Below are positions 10,155 through 19,707 of a stretch of DNA of 64,000 nucleotides, piece after piece (position 1 is the stretch's first letter; each line of letters begins with the position of its first letter). The notes under the pieces were generated by a model. That model did not search any database. It had not been told where the DNA came from and was given only the letters and a program-made list of their open reading frames with translations. Source of the DNA: Vibrio sp. CK2-1 (GTDB lineage: Bacteria > Pseudomonadota > Gammaproteobacteria > Enterobacterales > Vibrionaceae). The position numbers and the translations under genes were made by a program. The stretch spans positions 36,529-100,528 of the forward strand of contig NZ_JAKKCJ010000008.1 in NCBI RefSeq assembly GCF_021726515.1. The letters run 5' to 3'.

Positions 10155-10198
10155 TTATTTGCTTTCCCAAGGGACTAATTATTTACTTTCCCAGGGAA
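10155..10198. repeat. 24-bp-period duplication of the thiX stop region
   Basis: On the minus strand thiX ends with codons for PWESK and a TAA at 10181-10179. Exactly 24 bp further on, still in frame, the DNA again encodes PWESK followed by TAA (ending at 10155). The two copies differ in those codons only by synonymous changes (CCC/CCT and AGT/AGC). This looks like a small in-frame tandem duplication carrying the stop codon with it. Confidence 0.85.
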
Positions 10199-10979
10199 TA
10201 GCGGCTTTCAATAATTTATCGGTGATGAAATACAAAGCGATCGATAGCATTGCCAAAATAAATAACGCGGCAAACATTTCATCGATAATCATCCGAGCGT
10301 TAGCTTGTAACATCAGATAGCCCAAGCCTTCACTGGAACCAACCCACTCCCCCACGACCGCTCCAATCGGCGCGATCACTACTGCGACACGAATCCCAGA
10401 AGCTAAGGTGGGTAAGGCTGCGGGTAGTTGAATATGGCGTAACAATTGCCACTTAGAAGCGCCCATGGTTTTGGCGAGATCAAGGTAACCCGTTGGAGTA
10501 TTACGCAGGCCGTCATAACAACAAGTCGTCACCGGGAAAAATATAATGATGGCTGCCATCACCACTTTCGATGCAATGCCATAACCGAGCCAAAGCATCA
10601 ACACTGGCGCGATAGCAAATACTGGGATCGCCTGGCTGGCAATAAGAATCGGTAATAACCAACGCTTGAGCGGTTCAAACATCAACATTTGTAAGGCGAA
10701 CAGCAGGCCCATCGATAAACCAAGCGCAAGACCTAGCAAAATTTCCTGCGCGGTTACCCAGGTGTGCTTAAGCAACACATCATATCGAGTAAGTAATTTA
10801 TCCAGTACATCGACTGGCGCAGGCAAAATAAAGCTTGGCATATCAAACATCACCACAACCAACTGCCATAAGCCGAGTATCACCACAACCGTAACTAGCA
10901 AACGTAGCGCAGGATGCGTCACACGCTCTTTTTGACTCACTCGGCGAGAAAGCGATTGGTATTGAGTCATCTCACTCAT
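10179..10979 (-). CDS. thiX: pyrimidine-precursor ABC transporter permease
   Basis: This 266-residue inner-membrane permease has about six helices and belongs to the TauC/SsuC/ThiX group. The cytoplasmic EAA-type loop that contacts the ATPase is DLAKTMGASKWQLLRHIQLP, near residues 155-175. I start it at the ATG at 10979, with GGAGA seven bases upstream. That start overlaps the thiZ stop by eight bases and implies translational coupling. A frame extension to 11033 is possible but has no ribosome binding site. Its partners are thiZ (ATPase) and thiY (binding protein). Confidence 0.9.
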   Translation of the reverse strand: MSEMTQYQSLSRRVSQKERVTHPALRLLVTVVVILGLWQLVVVMFDMPSFILPAPVDVLDKLLTRYDVLLKHTWVTAQEILLGLALGLSMGLLFALQMLMFEPLKRWLLPILIASQAIPVFAIAPVLMLWLGYGIASKVVMAAIIIFFPVTTCCYDGLRNTPTGYLDLAKTMGASKWQLLRHIQLPAALPTLASGIRVAVVIAPIGAVVGEWVGSSEGLGYLMLQANARMIIDEMFAALFILAMLSIALYFITDKLLKAAIPWESK

Positions 10980-11775
10980 AATCTTTCTCCAATTGCTGCA
11001 AAATGGCTTGTTGTAACGCGGCGCATTCGCCATCTAATATTCGGGGAGTCGGCGATTCTGGCACCGCAAGAGATTGCGCTTTGGCTGGTGTTCCTTGCAG
11101 TACATACAATTGATTGGCTAGCCGGACAGCTTCTTGTGGATCATGGGTGATCAAAACCACGGTTTTCTCTTTCAATAACTCGGCTGACAAAGTCTGTAAT
11201 TTATGTCGCGTCACGGCATCAAGCGCTGAAAAAGGTTCATCCATCAATACCACTGGCTTGTCTTGCATTAAGGTGCGAGCAAGCGCCACACGTTGTCTCA
11301 TTCCACCTGAAAGTTGATCCGGTTTGGCATGGCTATAATCCACCAGCCCGACTTGCTGCAATAATTTGATCGCACGTTGCTGCTCTTGCGGAGAATCGCT
11401 TGGAGAATGATTAAAACGAGAACTTAAACAAACGTTATCCAACACATTGAGCCACGGCAGCAATAGATCTTGCTGAGCCATATAAGCGATATGCTCGGTT
11501 AACAGTAAGTTGTCGGTAGTCGTCAGGCTCCCTTGCCACTCAACTTTGTCGGCTAATAAGCCCGCTAAGTAGCGAAGAATCGTGGTTTTACCGCAGCCAC
11601 TTTTCCCCAACAACACCGTCCATTGCCCTGCTGGGATCTGCATATTGATGCCTGAAAGCGTAGGAGTTTGGCTATCTTTATATTGCAAACAAGCGTTAGT
11701 AATTTGAATGCCGATAGTTTTAGCTGACATAGCTCTAGGAGACGTAGATTTAGTAGACATAGCTTCAGTAGACAT
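10972..11775 (-). CDS. thiZ: pyrimidine-precursor ABC transporter ATP-binding protein
   Basis: This 267-residue ABC ATPase powers ThiXY uptake. Walker A is GKSGCGKTT near residues 57-65, the Q-loop is AYMAQQD near 93-99, the signature is LSGGMRQRVALAR and Walker B is VVLMDEPF. The N terminus is odd: the first 20 codons are four degenerate 15-nt repeats, with Met at residues 1, 6 and 16. The first ATG (11775) overlaps the end of a small upstream ORF by 11 bases and could be translated by coupling. The ATG at 11730 also gives a normal family N terminus. The true start is therefore uncertain. Confidence 0.9.
   Translation of the reverse strand: MSTEAMSTKSTSPRAMSAKTIGIQITNACLQYKDSQTPTLSGINMQIPAGQWTVLLGKSGCGKTTILRYLAGLLADKVEWQGSLTTTDNLLLTEHIAYMAQQDLLLPWLNVLDNVCLSSRFNHSPSDSPQEQQRAIKLLQQVGLVDYSHAKPDQLSGGMRQRVALARTLMQDKPVVLMDEPFSALDAVTRHKLQTLSAELLKEKTVVLITHDPQEAVRLANQLYVLQGTPAKAQSLAVPESPTPRILDGECAALQQAILQQLEKDYE
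11716..11775 (-). repeat. four degenerate 15-nt tandem repeats at the thiZ start
   Basis: Reading the minus strand from 11775, successive 15-nt units begin ATGTCTACT, ATGTCTACT, ACGTCTCCT and ATGTCAGCT. They encode MSTEA, MSTKS, TSPRA and MSAKT. The repeat multiplies candidate start codons without changing frame. It is absent from usual ABC ATPase N termini. Confidence 0.8.
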
Positions 11776-11926
11776 TGCTAACGCCTAACTTTATCGCGAT
11801 GGTATTAAGTGGGATGACCGATAAGTGATTTAAATCAACGCAGTAAGCTCCTGAAATCACAGGCGCACTAGGTTCTTTTGATGAAGAGATTTGCTGAGGA
11901 TTACACTGTATTGAAGAATTCGCCAT
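11765..11926 (-). CDS. small uncharacterised ORF (53 aa) between TPP riboswitch and thiZ
   Basis: This 53-codon ORF starts at the ATG at 11926 with a strong AGGAG ribosome binding site five bases upstream, better than any candidate in front of thiZ. Its TGA stop overlaps the first thiZ ATG by 11 bases, an arrangement typical of translational coupling. The peptide (MANSSIQCNPQQ..., ending LGVSNVY) has no signal peptide, membrane helix or motif I recognise. It contains two cysteines. It could be a true small protein of thiamine salvage or a leader ORF that carries riboswitch control into thiZ. I do not assign a function. Confidence 0.55.
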   Translation of the reverse strand: MANSSIQCNPQQISSSKEPSAPVISGAYCVDLNHLSVIPLNTIAIKLGVSNVY

Positions 11927-12039
11927 TACCACTCCTATTACCAACGTATAGGAACTGGCTTTGGCCGTCATTTGGAAGGATCGAAGATCAGATTCGCAAA
12001 GGTTGCCGAGGTGATTCGGCGAGTGGCAAAGCGTTATAG

Positions 12040-12114
12040 TTCCCTACGTCAGTGCTAACTGAATCAGGTTCTACGGGTCTCGAATTTCGATCTCAGCCAA
12101 TCTTTGGCTCCCCG
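12040..12114 (-). ncRNA. TPP riboswitch (THI element)
   Basis: On the minus strand the conserved thi-box elements follow in order: GGGGAGCC (about 12113-12106), GGCTGAGA (12098-12091), GACCC (about 12079-12075), GAACCTGAT (12071-12063) and TAGGGA (about 12046-12041). This is the class-defining pattern of the thiamine pyrophosphate riboswitch. It lies at the head of the thiZXY-tenA-thiM-thiE operon and should lower expression when TPP is plentiful. Just downstream, hairpin GCCGA/TCGGC (12020-12005) competes with TTGCC/GGCAA pairing (12029-12003) and may be the expression platform, which is uncertain. Confidence 0.95.
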
Positions 12115-12128
12115 ACTATTACGCGCAA

Positions 12129-12134
12129 ATCATA
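12129..12134 (-). promoter_or_regulatory. candidate -10 element of the thi operon
   Basis: On the minus strand TATGAT lies about 15 bases before the first riboswitch base, which would start the transcript just ahead of the aptamer. A -35 match is poor, so this is a tentative placement. Confidence 0.4.
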
Positions 12135-12260
12135 ACAGGACATTTAAATCAGTAATATGCTTTTTTGATAATAACTCCTATTTAGAATTCATTTATGAGA
12201 GCTAGGTATTCCGTTTGCTATCACTTTTGGTCAGGAGAGCGCCATGGCCAAATAACGGAC

Positions 12261-12290
12261 AAAAAAAGTCCGCAATAAATGCGGACTTTA
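12261..12290 (-). terminator. intrinsic terminator of guaBA
   Basis: On the minus strand AAAGTCCGCA, a short loop and TGCGGACTTT are followed by a run of T, 35 bp after the guaA stop codon. The remaining 120 bp up to the thi promoter holds nothing else I can name. Confidence 0.88.
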
Positions 12291-12325
12291 AGGATGCTTA
12301 ATATCAAGCTAGTGTTGGTGGAAAA

Positions 12326-13903
12326 TTATTCCCACTCAATCGTCGCGGGTGGTTTGCCCGAAATATCGTAAACCACACGAGAGATGCCATCGATTTCATT
12401 GATGATACGGTTAGAAACCTTACCTAGGAAATCGTATGGTAGGTGCGCCCAATGTGCAGTCATGAAATCAATGGTTTCTACCGCGCGTAGTGACACAACC
12501 CAATCGTATTTACGGCCATCGCCCATTACGCCAACCGAGCGTACAGGTAGGAATACCGTAAAGGCTTGAGAAACTTTATTGTAAAGATCTGCAGCGTGAA
12601 GCTCTTCAATGAAGATAGCATCGGCGCGACGTAGTAAATCACAATATTCTTTCTTCACTTCACCTAGAACACGCACACCTAGACCCGGGCCAGGGAACGG
12701 GTGACGGTAAAGCATGTTGTATGGTAGGCCAAGCTCTAGACCTATCTTACGTACTTCATCTTTGAACAATTCACGTAATGGCTCAACCAGACCCATCGCC
12801 ATATCATCTGGCAAGCCGCCAACGTTATGGTGAGATTTGATCACATGCGCTTTACCGGTTTTCGATGCTGCAGATTCGATTACATCTGGGTAGATAGTGC
12901 CTTGTGCCAACCATTTAGCGTTTTTCAGTTTCTTCGATTCTTCATCAAAGATTTCTACGAATACACGACCAATGATTTTACGTTTGGCTTCTGGCTCATC
13001 TTCACCACCTAGTGCGTCAAGGAAGCGGTTTTCTGCATCGACATGGATAATGTTAAGACCGAAGTGATCGCCAAACATTTCCATCACTTGCTCAGCTTCG
13101 TTTAAACGTAGTAAACCGTTATCAACAAATACACAAGTTAATTTAGGACCAATCGCGCGGTGGATTAGCATTGCAACCACTGATGAATCAACACCACCAG
13201 ATAGACCTAAGATCACTTCATCATCGCCCACTTGCTCTTTAATGCGGGCAACTGCGTCTTCGATGATTGAAGATGGTGTCCATAGTTTGCTACAGCCACA
13301 GATATTCAGCACAAAGTTTTCAAGCATGCGTAAGCCTTGACGAGTGTGCGTTACTTCTGGGTGGAATTGAACACCGTAAAAACGTTTTTCTTCGTTGGCC
13401 ATTGCTGCATACGGGCAAGTGTCGGTTTGAGCAACTTTGGTGAAATCAGCTGGGATCTCAACTACTTTATCGCCGTGGCTCATCCATACATCTAAAAGTG
13501 GTTTGCCATCTTCAGAGATTGCATCTTCGATATTTTTGAATAAAGCACAGTCAGAAACAGACTTAACTTGAGCATAACCAAATTCACGTTCGTTAGAACC
13601 AGCAACTTTACCGCCTAGTTGCTCAGACATGGTTTGCATGCCGTAGCAAATACCAAATACCGGTACGCCAGCATTAAAAACATATTCAGGAGCGCGAGGT
13701 GAACCAGCTTCAGTTACACTTTCTGGACCGCCCGATAAGATAATACCGTTTGGATTAAATTCACGGATATCCGCTTCGTCTACATCCCAGCTCCACAGTT
13801 CACAGTACACACCGATTTCACGGATACGACGAGCAATCAATTGGGTGTATTGAGAGCCAAAATCTAAAATTAAAATGCGTTCAGCATGGATATTGGTTGT
13901 CAT
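12326..13903 (-). CDS. guaA: GMP synthase (glutamine-hydrolysing)
   Basis: This 525-residue enzyme converts XMP to GMP with ATP and glutamine. The N-terminal class I glutamine amidotransferase domain has its nucleophile in VFGICYGMQ near residue 86 and the catalytic His-Glu in FHPEVTHT near 181-183. The ATP pyrophosphatase P-loop [10 protein letters not shown] follows near 233. The C-terminal dimerisation domain ends with PPATIEWE, as in E. coli. It is downstream of guaB with a 153-bp gap and is presumably cotranscribed from the guaB promoter. Confidence 0.98.
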   Translation of the reverse strand: MTTNIHAERILILDFGSQYTQLIARRIREIGVYCELWSWDVDEADIREFNPNGIILSGGPESVTEAGSPRAPEYVFNAGVPVFGICYGMQTMSEQLGGKVAGSNEREFGYAQVKSVSDCALFKNIEDAISEDGKPLLDVWMSHGDKVVEIPADFTKVAQTDTCPYAAMANEEKRFYGVQFHPEVTHTRQGLRMLENFVLNICGCSKLWTPSSIIEDAVARIKEQVGDDEVILGLSGGVDSSVVAMLIHRAIGPKLTCVFVDNGLLRLNEAEQVMEMFGDHFGLNIIHVDAENRFLDALGGEDEPEAKRKIIGRVFVEIFDEESKKLKNAKWLAQGTIYPDVIESAASKTGKAHVIKSHHNVGGLPDDMAMGLVEPLRELFKDEVRKIGLELGLPYNMLYRHPFPGPGLGVRVLGEVKKEYCDLLRRADAIFIEELHAADLYNKVSQAFTVFLPVRSVGVMGDGRKYDWVVSLRAVETIDFMTAHWAHLPYDFLGKVSNRIINEIDGISRVVYDISGKPPATIEWE

Positions 13904-14056
13904 TAGTGTTCTCTAATAATCTAATCAAAGTGGGTGTGGTACGAGTTTCGAGAAGACTGGCTTCCCTTTGTTTAAACTCAAACACTCATACCTTTAAAAT
14001 ATTATCTGGGGTAAAGCTTTGCCGTTATGACTCACTTTTCCCCATAGATTAACAAC

Positions 14057-15520
14057 TTACATTCTGTTGTAGTTTGGCGCTTCTTTGGTGATCTGCACAT
14101 CATGCACATGCGACTCTTGCATGCCCGCACCTGAGATACGAACAAATTCAGCTTTAGTACGCATATCTTCGATGGTTGCACTACCCGTTAAGCCCATACT
14201 TGAACGTAAACCACCCATTTGTTGGTGGATGATTTCTTTTAGGCGACCTTTGTATGCGATGCGACCTTCAATACCTTCAGGTACTAGCTTGTCTGCAGCA
14301 TTATCCGATTGGAAGTAACGGTCTGATGAACCTTGAGACATCGCACCTAGTGAGCCCATACCTCGGTAAGACTTGTAAGAACGACCTTGGAAAAGAATGA
14401 CTTCACCCGGTGCTTCTTCCGTACCTGCGAACATAGAGCCAACCATTACGCAAGATGCGCCAGCGGCAATCGCTTTACAGATATCACCAGAGAAACGGAT
14501 ACCACCATCAGCAATCACAGGAATGCCAAATTCAGCTGCTGCACTTGCCGCTTCTGAAATAGCGGTAATTTGTGGAACGCCTACGCCTGTTACGATACGA
14601 GTAGTACAAATAGAACCCGGGCCAATACCCACTTTAACCGCATCAACACCAGCATCAATAAGTGCACGAGCGCCGGCAGCCGTTGCTACGTTACCACCGA
14701 TGATTTGCAAGTCAGGGTATAGAGCGCGTGTTTCTTTAATGCGATCAAGTACGCCTTGCGAGTGGCCATGTGATGAGTCAATCAATAACACATCAACACC
14801 GGCTTCAACTAACGCTTTAACACGCTCTTCGTTACCTGCGCCAGCGCCAACTGCAGCACCAACACGTAAACGGCCGCGCTCATCTTTACAAGCGTTCGGT
14901 TTACGTTCAGCTTTTTGGAAATCTTTTGCCGTGATCATGCCTGAAAGTTGGAAAGCGTCATTGACGACCAATACTTTCTCAACACGATGGGCTTGCATGC
15001 ATTGCTGAACTTCACTCATTGATGCGCCTTCTTTTACAGAAGCAAGACGATCTTTTGGTGTCATTACTTGTTCAACAGTTTTGGTTAAATCGGTTACAAA
15101 ACGCACGTCACGACCGGTAATAATACCGACAAGATCGTTACTTTCTGTCACAACAGGAAAACCAGCAAAACCGTGTTTCTCGGTTAATGCTTTTACATCA
15201 GCAATGGTTTCATCAGGACGGATTGTCACAGGATTGCTAACCACACCCGCTTCGTAAATTTTTACTAAGCGAACTTCTTCAGCTTGTTGCTCGATCGACA
15301 TATTCTTGTGAATAAAACCGATACCGCCTTCTTGAGCTAGAGCAATAGCCAAACGAGCTTCTGTTACCGTATCCATAGCGGCAGAGATCATTGGTACATT
15401 AAGGGTGATCTTTTTAGTCAACTGAGTGCGAAGATCAGCTGTATTTGGAAGAACAGTGGAGTGTGCTGGGACGAGCAGTACGTCATCAAACGTTAAAGCT
15501 TCTTTAGCGATTCGTAACAT
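14057..15520 (-). CDS. guaB: IMP dehydrogenase
   Basis: This 487-residue NAD-dependent enzyme makes XMP from IMP, the committed step to guanine nucleotides. The TIM barrel is interrupted by two CBS domains (about residues 95-205). The active-site loop [15 protein letters not shown] (about 299-313) contains the catalytic Cys, and the flap carries the QGSSDRY segment. It heads the guaBA operon. The upstream region contains a PurR-like operator, so repression by purines is expected. Confidence 0.98.
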   Translation of the reverse strand: MLRIAKEALTFDDVLLVPAHSTVLPNTADLRTQLTKKITLNVPMISAAMDTVTEARLAIALAQEGGIGFIHKNMSIEQQAEEVRLVKIYEAGVVSNPVTIRPDETIADVKALTEKHGFAGFPVVTESNDLVGIITGRDVRFVTDLTKTVEQVMTPKDRLASVKEGASMSEVQQCMQAHRVEKVLVVNDAFQLSGMITAKDFQKAERKPNACKDERGRLRVGAAVGAGAGNEERVKALVEAGVDVLLIDSSHGHSQGVLDRIKETRALYPDLQIIGGNVATAAGARALIDAGVDAVKVGIGPGSICTTRIVTGVGVPQITAISEAASAAAEFGIPVIADGGIRFSGDICKAIAAGASCVMVGSMFAGTEEAPGEVILFQGRSYKSYRGMGSLGAMSQGSSDRYFQSDNAADKLVPEGIEGRIAYKGRLKEIIHQQMGGLRSSMGLTGSATIEDMRTKAEFVRISGAGMQESHVHDVQITKEAPNYNRM

Positions 15521-15868
15521 TGCAATATCTCACATAAGAGTTTTGGAGGAATAAATCCCGCATTGAGCCTGAACTCTCCGCGATAAACTCATTTCATCGT
15601 TTCGCATAACAAAATGAATTTGGGATTTGATATTGCAGCGGGATTATACGCCTCACGCAATCGTTTGACTAGCCGTTTTTGATAGTTTCTTTATGATATT
15701 TTCATCAGTAAAATTATTGATTAAAAATATGAATAAATTTCGTTCATTTATTAATGTTATCGGACGTGTTTTTTATCTCGAAATAGCCAACACTATTAGG
15801 CTCAAAAGCCAACTAACGTTATAATGAAATCGATTGCTTACCTCTTTTTTATCTAAAAATGGCGACCA
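15521..15868. other. divergent guaB / xseA promoter region
   Basis: This 348-bp stretch separates divergent guaB and xseA and holds no gene. It contains the guaB -10 and PurR-like site described separately. The xseA promoter was not pinned down; TATAATGAAAT near 15819 is a possible -10, about 50 bases before the start. Confidence 0.6.
15643..15670 (-). promoter_or_regulatory. guaB promoter with PurR-like operator
   Basis: On the plus strand ACGCAATCGTTTGACT (15655-15670) matches the PurR consensus ACGCAAACGTTTGCGT at 13 of 16 positions. On the minus strand a perfect TATAAT (15648-15643) lies seven bases downstream of it, so the operator would cover the spacer and -35 region. Repression of guaBA by PurR with hypoxanthine or guanine is known in enterobacteria; here it is inferred. 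Confidence 0.7.
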
Positions 15869-17200
15869 ATGACCTTAAATTCTAATCCCAATATTTTTAC
15901 CGTCTCTCGTTTAAATGCCGAAGTCAGAATGCTACTTGAAAATGAAATGGGCATTGTATGGCTTGTTGGTGAGCTATCAAACTTTTCAGCGCCGGTTTCT
16001 GGCCATTGGTACTTCTCATTAAAAGATGCTCGCGCCCAAGTCAAATGTGCCATGTTTAAAGGCAATAACCGACGAGTGAGTTTTAAACCACTTAATGGTA
16101 ACCAAGTTCTCGTTAAAGCGCGTTTATCTTTATATGAACCACGTGGCGACTACCAATTGATCGTCGAAAGTATGCAGCCTGAAGGCGATGGCCGCTTACA
16201 ACAAATGTTCGATGAACTAAAAATGAAATTGGCCGGTGAAGGCTTATTTGCTCAGCACCTTAAAAAGCCCCTGCCCGATAATCCCAAACGTATTGGGGTG
16301 ATTACGTCCAAAACCGGCGCGGCTTTATATGACATTCTCGATGTTTTAAAACGTCGCGATCCTAGTCTACCTGTCATCGTCTACCCAACGACGGTACAAG
16401 GGGAAGACACCGCATTTAAAATTGCCCAAGCGATTGGACGAGCGAACAGCCGTAATGAATGCGATATTTTAATCGTTGGACGTGGCGGTGGTTCGTTAGA
16501 AGATCTATGGTGTTTTAACCATGAAATTGTGGCTAGAACTATAGCGGCAAGCCAAATTCCGATTGTCAGCGCGGTTGGCCATGAAATTGATGTCACGATT
16601 GCTGATTTTGTTGCCGATGTACGTGCACCAACGCCATCGGCTGCGGCTGAACTAGTTAGCCGAGATAATAGCCATAAAGCACAAACCATTTTAAGCAAGC
16701 AACAAGCGTTAATGAGTGCTTGGCGTCATTATCGCCACCAGCAAAAAACGCAGCTCAATCGATTACAATTTGCATTAGAAAAGCAGCATCCTCGCTACCA
16801 GTTAGAAAAGCAAAGCCAAAAGTTAGATGACCTTTCTTTTCGTATGCAGCAAGCTTTAACTAGGCAGCTAACACAATCAAGAAATCAATTGGATCGAGCT
16901 CAACAACGACTCAATTTTTATTCGCCAAATAAGACGATTGAACGTAATCAGTACCACCTAAAAAATAATAAAGAACGATTGATCCAAGCAATCAACCAAC
17001 ATTTATTAAATCAACACTATCGACTTTCTCTTCAAGCGGAAAAACTCGATACCGTTAGCCCCCTTTCCACTTTAAAGCGCGGCTATTCGATAACCCGAGA
17101 TGAAAATGGCAAGCTGATCACGGATGCTAAACAACTCCGTTCAGGTCAGACAATTAACACGAAATTTATTGATGGTGATATATACTCAGTTATTGTATGA
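15869..17200 (+). CDS. xseA: exodeoxyribonuclease VII large subunit
   Basis: This 443-residue subunit of exonuclease VII degrades single-stranded DNA in both directions. It has an N-terminal OB-fold (about residues 1-105), a catalytic domain with [13 protein letters not shown] and [11 protein letters not shown] (about 145-245), and a long glutamine- and arginine-rich coiled-coil region before the C terminus. Length is normal. The divergent guaB and the following yfgJ-der block reproduce the E. coli order. Its partner subunit gene xseB is not in the window. Confidence 0.96.
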   Translation: MTLNSNPNIFTVSRLNAEVRMLLENEMGIVWLVGELSNFSAPVSGHWYFSLKDARAQVKCAMFKGNNRRVSFKPLNGNQVLVKARLSLYEPRGDYQLIVESMQPEGDGRLQQMFDELKMKLAGEGLFAQHLKKPLPDNPKRIGVITSKTGAALYDILDVLKRRDPSLPVIVYPTTVQGEDTAFKIAQAIGRANSRNECDILIVGRGGGSLEDLWCFNHEIVARTIAASQIPIVSAVGHEIDVTIADFVADVRAPTPSAAAELVSRDNSHKAQTILSKQQALMSAWRHYRHQQKTQLNRLQFALEKQHPRYQLEKQSQKLDDLSFRMQQALTRQLTQSRNQLDRAQQRLNFYSPNKTIERNQYHLKNNKERLIQAINQHLLNQHYRLSLQAEKLDTVSPLSTLKRGYSITRDENGKLITDAKQLRSGQTINTKFIDGDIYSVIV

Positions 17201-17241
17201 GTATTTTTTGATCACTATGCACTCCAATATCGAGGCTTGAT

Positions 17242-18999
17242 TTGAATCAGCATAAAGAAATTTGGCCATCACTATGGCAAGAGATCGTAAACTTGGTTAC
17301 AGACCTTACCGAAGTGCCGGTCGCGCTGATTATGCGTAAAAATGCCGATAGCATGGAAGTCATAGCGGCCAATAATAATAGGGCTGATAATCCTTACCAG
17401 ATTGGTGCTAAGGAAGCCTTGTGTCATAACTTATACTGTCACCATGTGGTACAAACAGATTCTCCTTTGCATATCTCCAACGCTCTAAAGTTGGATAAAT
17501 GGAAAGACAATCCTGATATCAAACTCGGCATGGTCGCCTACTATGGCTTACCAATTCATTTTGCTGATGGCAGTACTTTCGGCACTTTTTGTATTTTAGA
17601 TAACAAAGAACGCGAGTTTGACGAGAAATTTCAACGCTTAATGCAACTACTGGCTAATTCAGTTGAAAGCTCACTAGCTATGCATGTTGAAAATCTGAAA
17701 TTAAGCGATGAACTTCAAGAGCGCGATCATTATCATTCTCTCACCAACTTACCGACTCAATCGCTAGGCCAACTCAAATATTCACATAAAGATGATCTCA
17801 ATTTATCCATTCTCTTTATTCGCAATATTCAAGCATTTGATATTCGAGATAATCTTGGCTTGATTGATGCGCAAAGGTTAACTCAAGAGTTTTATAAGCA
17901 GGTCAAAAGCTGTATTCCTAAAGAAGTAGAAATCTACTACATCAGTAACTCTGAAATGATCTTGGTTCTTAACTCTCAATCTCCCGATACATTAGCCGGT
18001 GAAACTGAAAATCTAGCTTGTTTGCTACGCGAGTTATTTTCCTCTCCGATCAATTTAAACGATAAAAAAATCACCGTTCCAATCAGCATTGGTTGTGCCT
18101 TTTCTTACAACAATGAGTACCGCTTTGAAGAAGTGCTTGATATGTCGACCGTTGCTTGTACTCAAGGAGCACATTCCAGTAAAGCATTTCATATCTTTAA
18201 TCCTGACCAACAAAAACTGCGTCAGCATCATTATGAAGTCATGCAACAATTCCCAAGTGCTTTTGAAAATGATGAGTTTTATCTCAACTATCAGCCTATT
18301 ATCTCAGCGGAAACCAATCAGATTGTAGGTTGTGAAGCCCTAGTTCGTTGGAATAACGCGACATTGGGAATGATCTACCCAGATGAATTCATTCCTCTAG
18401 CAGAGAAGTGTGGCGCGATGGTGAGACTCGGTGATTGGGTCATCGAGCAAGCGCTTGAAAACTTGAAGCGCTGGCAGGAGAAGAATAATCCTGACTTTTA
18501 TATCAGCATTAATATCTCCAGCACGCAATTTAGCCAAGATGATTTTACCGATAAGATCAAAGCGAAATTGAAGCAGTACCAGATTAACCCAGATAATATT
18601 TTGCTAGAACTGACAGAAACCGCACTACTTGATAATCAACAACAAGTGATGAAGCACTGTCAGGAACTGTCTCAACTAGGCATAAAAATCGCTCTGGATG
18701 ATTTTGGAACGGGTTTTTCTTCTTTAAGCCACTTGCATGACTTCCCGATTGATATTGTGAAAATCGATAAGAGCTTTATCTTTAGCTTAAACAGCTCTAA
18801 AAAATCAGAACAACTGGTGAAAGGTATTTTATCGCTAGGTAAGATGTTGGACTTGAAAGTGGTGGCTGAAGGGGTGGAAAGTTTAGATATCTGCCAAAAT
18901 CTACAATCGCTGCATTGTGACTTTATGCAAGGTTACTACTGGGATCGTCCACTCTCTCCGGAAGATTTTGAATCAACCTACCTTGATTCCTCGAAATAA
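17242..18999 (+). CDS. GAF - degenerate GGDEF - EAL domain protein, putative c-di-GMP phosphodiesterase
   Basis: This 585-residue cytoplasmic protein has an N-terminal GAF-like sensor (about 1-150, with FCILDNKER), a GGDEF-like domain without the catalytic motif (about 165-310; ISNSEMILVL where GGDEF should be) and an EAL domain (about 335-580). The EAL domain keeps EALVRW (near 364), ELTETALL, DDFGTGFSS (near 486) and VAEGVE, so it should hydrolyse c-di-GMP. The start is a TTG at 17242 with GAGG a suitable distance upstream; no early ATG preserves the GAF domain. It sits 41 bp after xseA but need not be functionally linked. It is absent from this spot in E. coli. The signal sensed is unknown. 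Confidence 0.88.
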   Translation: MNQHKEIWPSLWQEIVNLVTDLTEVPVALIMRKNADSMEVIAANNNRADNPYQIGAKEALCHNLYCHHVVQTDSPLHISNALKLDKWKDNPDIKLGMVAYYGLPIHFADGSTFGTFCILDNKEREFDEKFQRLMQLLANSVESSLAMHVENLKLSDELQERDHYHSLTNLPTQSLGQLKYSHKDDLNLSILFIRNIQAFDIRDNLGLIDAQRLTQEFYKQVKSCIPKEVEIYYISNSEMILVLNSQSPDTLAGETENLACLLRELFSSPINLNDKKITVPISIGCAFSYNNEYRFEEVLDMSTVACTQGAHSSKAFHIFNPDQQKLRQHHYEVMQQFPSAFENDEFYLNYQPIISAETNQIVGCEALVRWNNATLGMIYPDEFIPLAEKCGAMVRLGDWVIEQALENLKRWQEKNNPDFYISINISSTQFSQDDFTDKIKAKLKQYQINPDNILLELTETALLDNQQQVMKHCQELSQLGIKIALDDFGTGFSSLSHLHDFPIDIVKIDKSFIFSLNSSKKSEQLVKGILSLGKMLDLKVVAEGVESLDICQNLQSLHCDFMQGYYWDRPLSPEDFESTYLDSSK

Positions 19000-19019
19000 C
19001 GACAACATTTGAAATTCAA

Positions 19020-19057
19020 AGCCAGCGAAGTATTGCATTATGCTCGCTGGCTTTTTT
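19020..19057. terminator. intrinsic terminator after the EAL gene
   Basis: AGCCAGCGA and TCGCTGGCT form the stem, followed by TTTTTT on the plus strand. It lies between the convergent EAL gene and yfgJ. Confidence 0.85.
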
Positions 19058-19101
19058 GTACCTACCGCTATCAGGCAAATAGGCGCCGTACCGCTTCCTG
19101 T

Positions 19102-19347
19102 TTAAAGGGCGTCATGGTACTCAAATAGAATACGCGATTTAGACTTAAGCTCATTACAATGAGAACAGAAGTAACTCACCGAGCCACAGGCCTGTATTTT
19201 GTCTGCCGTTTGCTGGCAGTCTGGACACTTGGCTACGCACGTATAGTTATGCTGACATGCATGACATTGATATTGCTCACTTCCCTTGTTGCCACTAGCA
19301 TCGAAGGTTAATTCCCCCTGACAAGAAGGGCATAAATCCTGCTTCAT
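19102..19347 (-). CDS. yfgJ: YfgJ-family double zinc-ribbon protein
   Basis: This small 81-residue protein carries four CxxC pairs (CPSC near residue 6, CHAC, CPDC, and CSHC near 66), consistent with two zinc ribbons. I use the ATG at 19347, with AGAGGTG five bases upstream, instead of the GTG two codons earlier. It corresponds by position and pattern to E. coli YfgJ, next to der and xseA. The biological role is not known. No partner is implied by spacing, because 475 bp separate it from der. Confidence 0.85.
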   Translation of the reverse strand: MKQDLCPSCQGELTFDASGNKGSEQYQCHACQHNYTCVAKCPDCQQTADKIQACGSVSYFCSHCNELKSKSRILFEYHDAL

Positions 19348-19707
19348 AATCACCTCTGTAAAAATACCTGTAGATTTAACTCAATAGTACTATTATCCTA
19401 GCAAGACAAAAAAATTTACTGACTTCAGATAAGATAAATAGATCTTTCACCGATCTTCCGCTTTCTACCCCGTGATCAGCGATCTACCCCATTAAGAATA
19501 TTTATATCACCATATGCCGAAAGCATAAGTTACATGTTCTGCATTTCAATTTTAAAAAGCATAAAAATCTAAATTTTATTTTTAAAACGCCACGATCCGA
19601 TATTTTCGATATTCCAAAAAACGCTATTTAGGCTATTAAACCAAAAGATCATCGTCTCACAGGAGAAGTGACTTCTAATTGGTATTCATGCTTCCAGTAC
19701 GCTTATC

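Noticed and set aside
14397..15008. 203-codon open frame antisense to guaB
   Set aside because: It is a shadow of strongly biased guaB codons; composition is Ala/Pro/Thr-rich and no ribosome binding site or family is apparent.
16381..16698. Open frame antisense to xseA
   Set aside because: Lies inside the conserved catalytic domain of XseA with no independent support.
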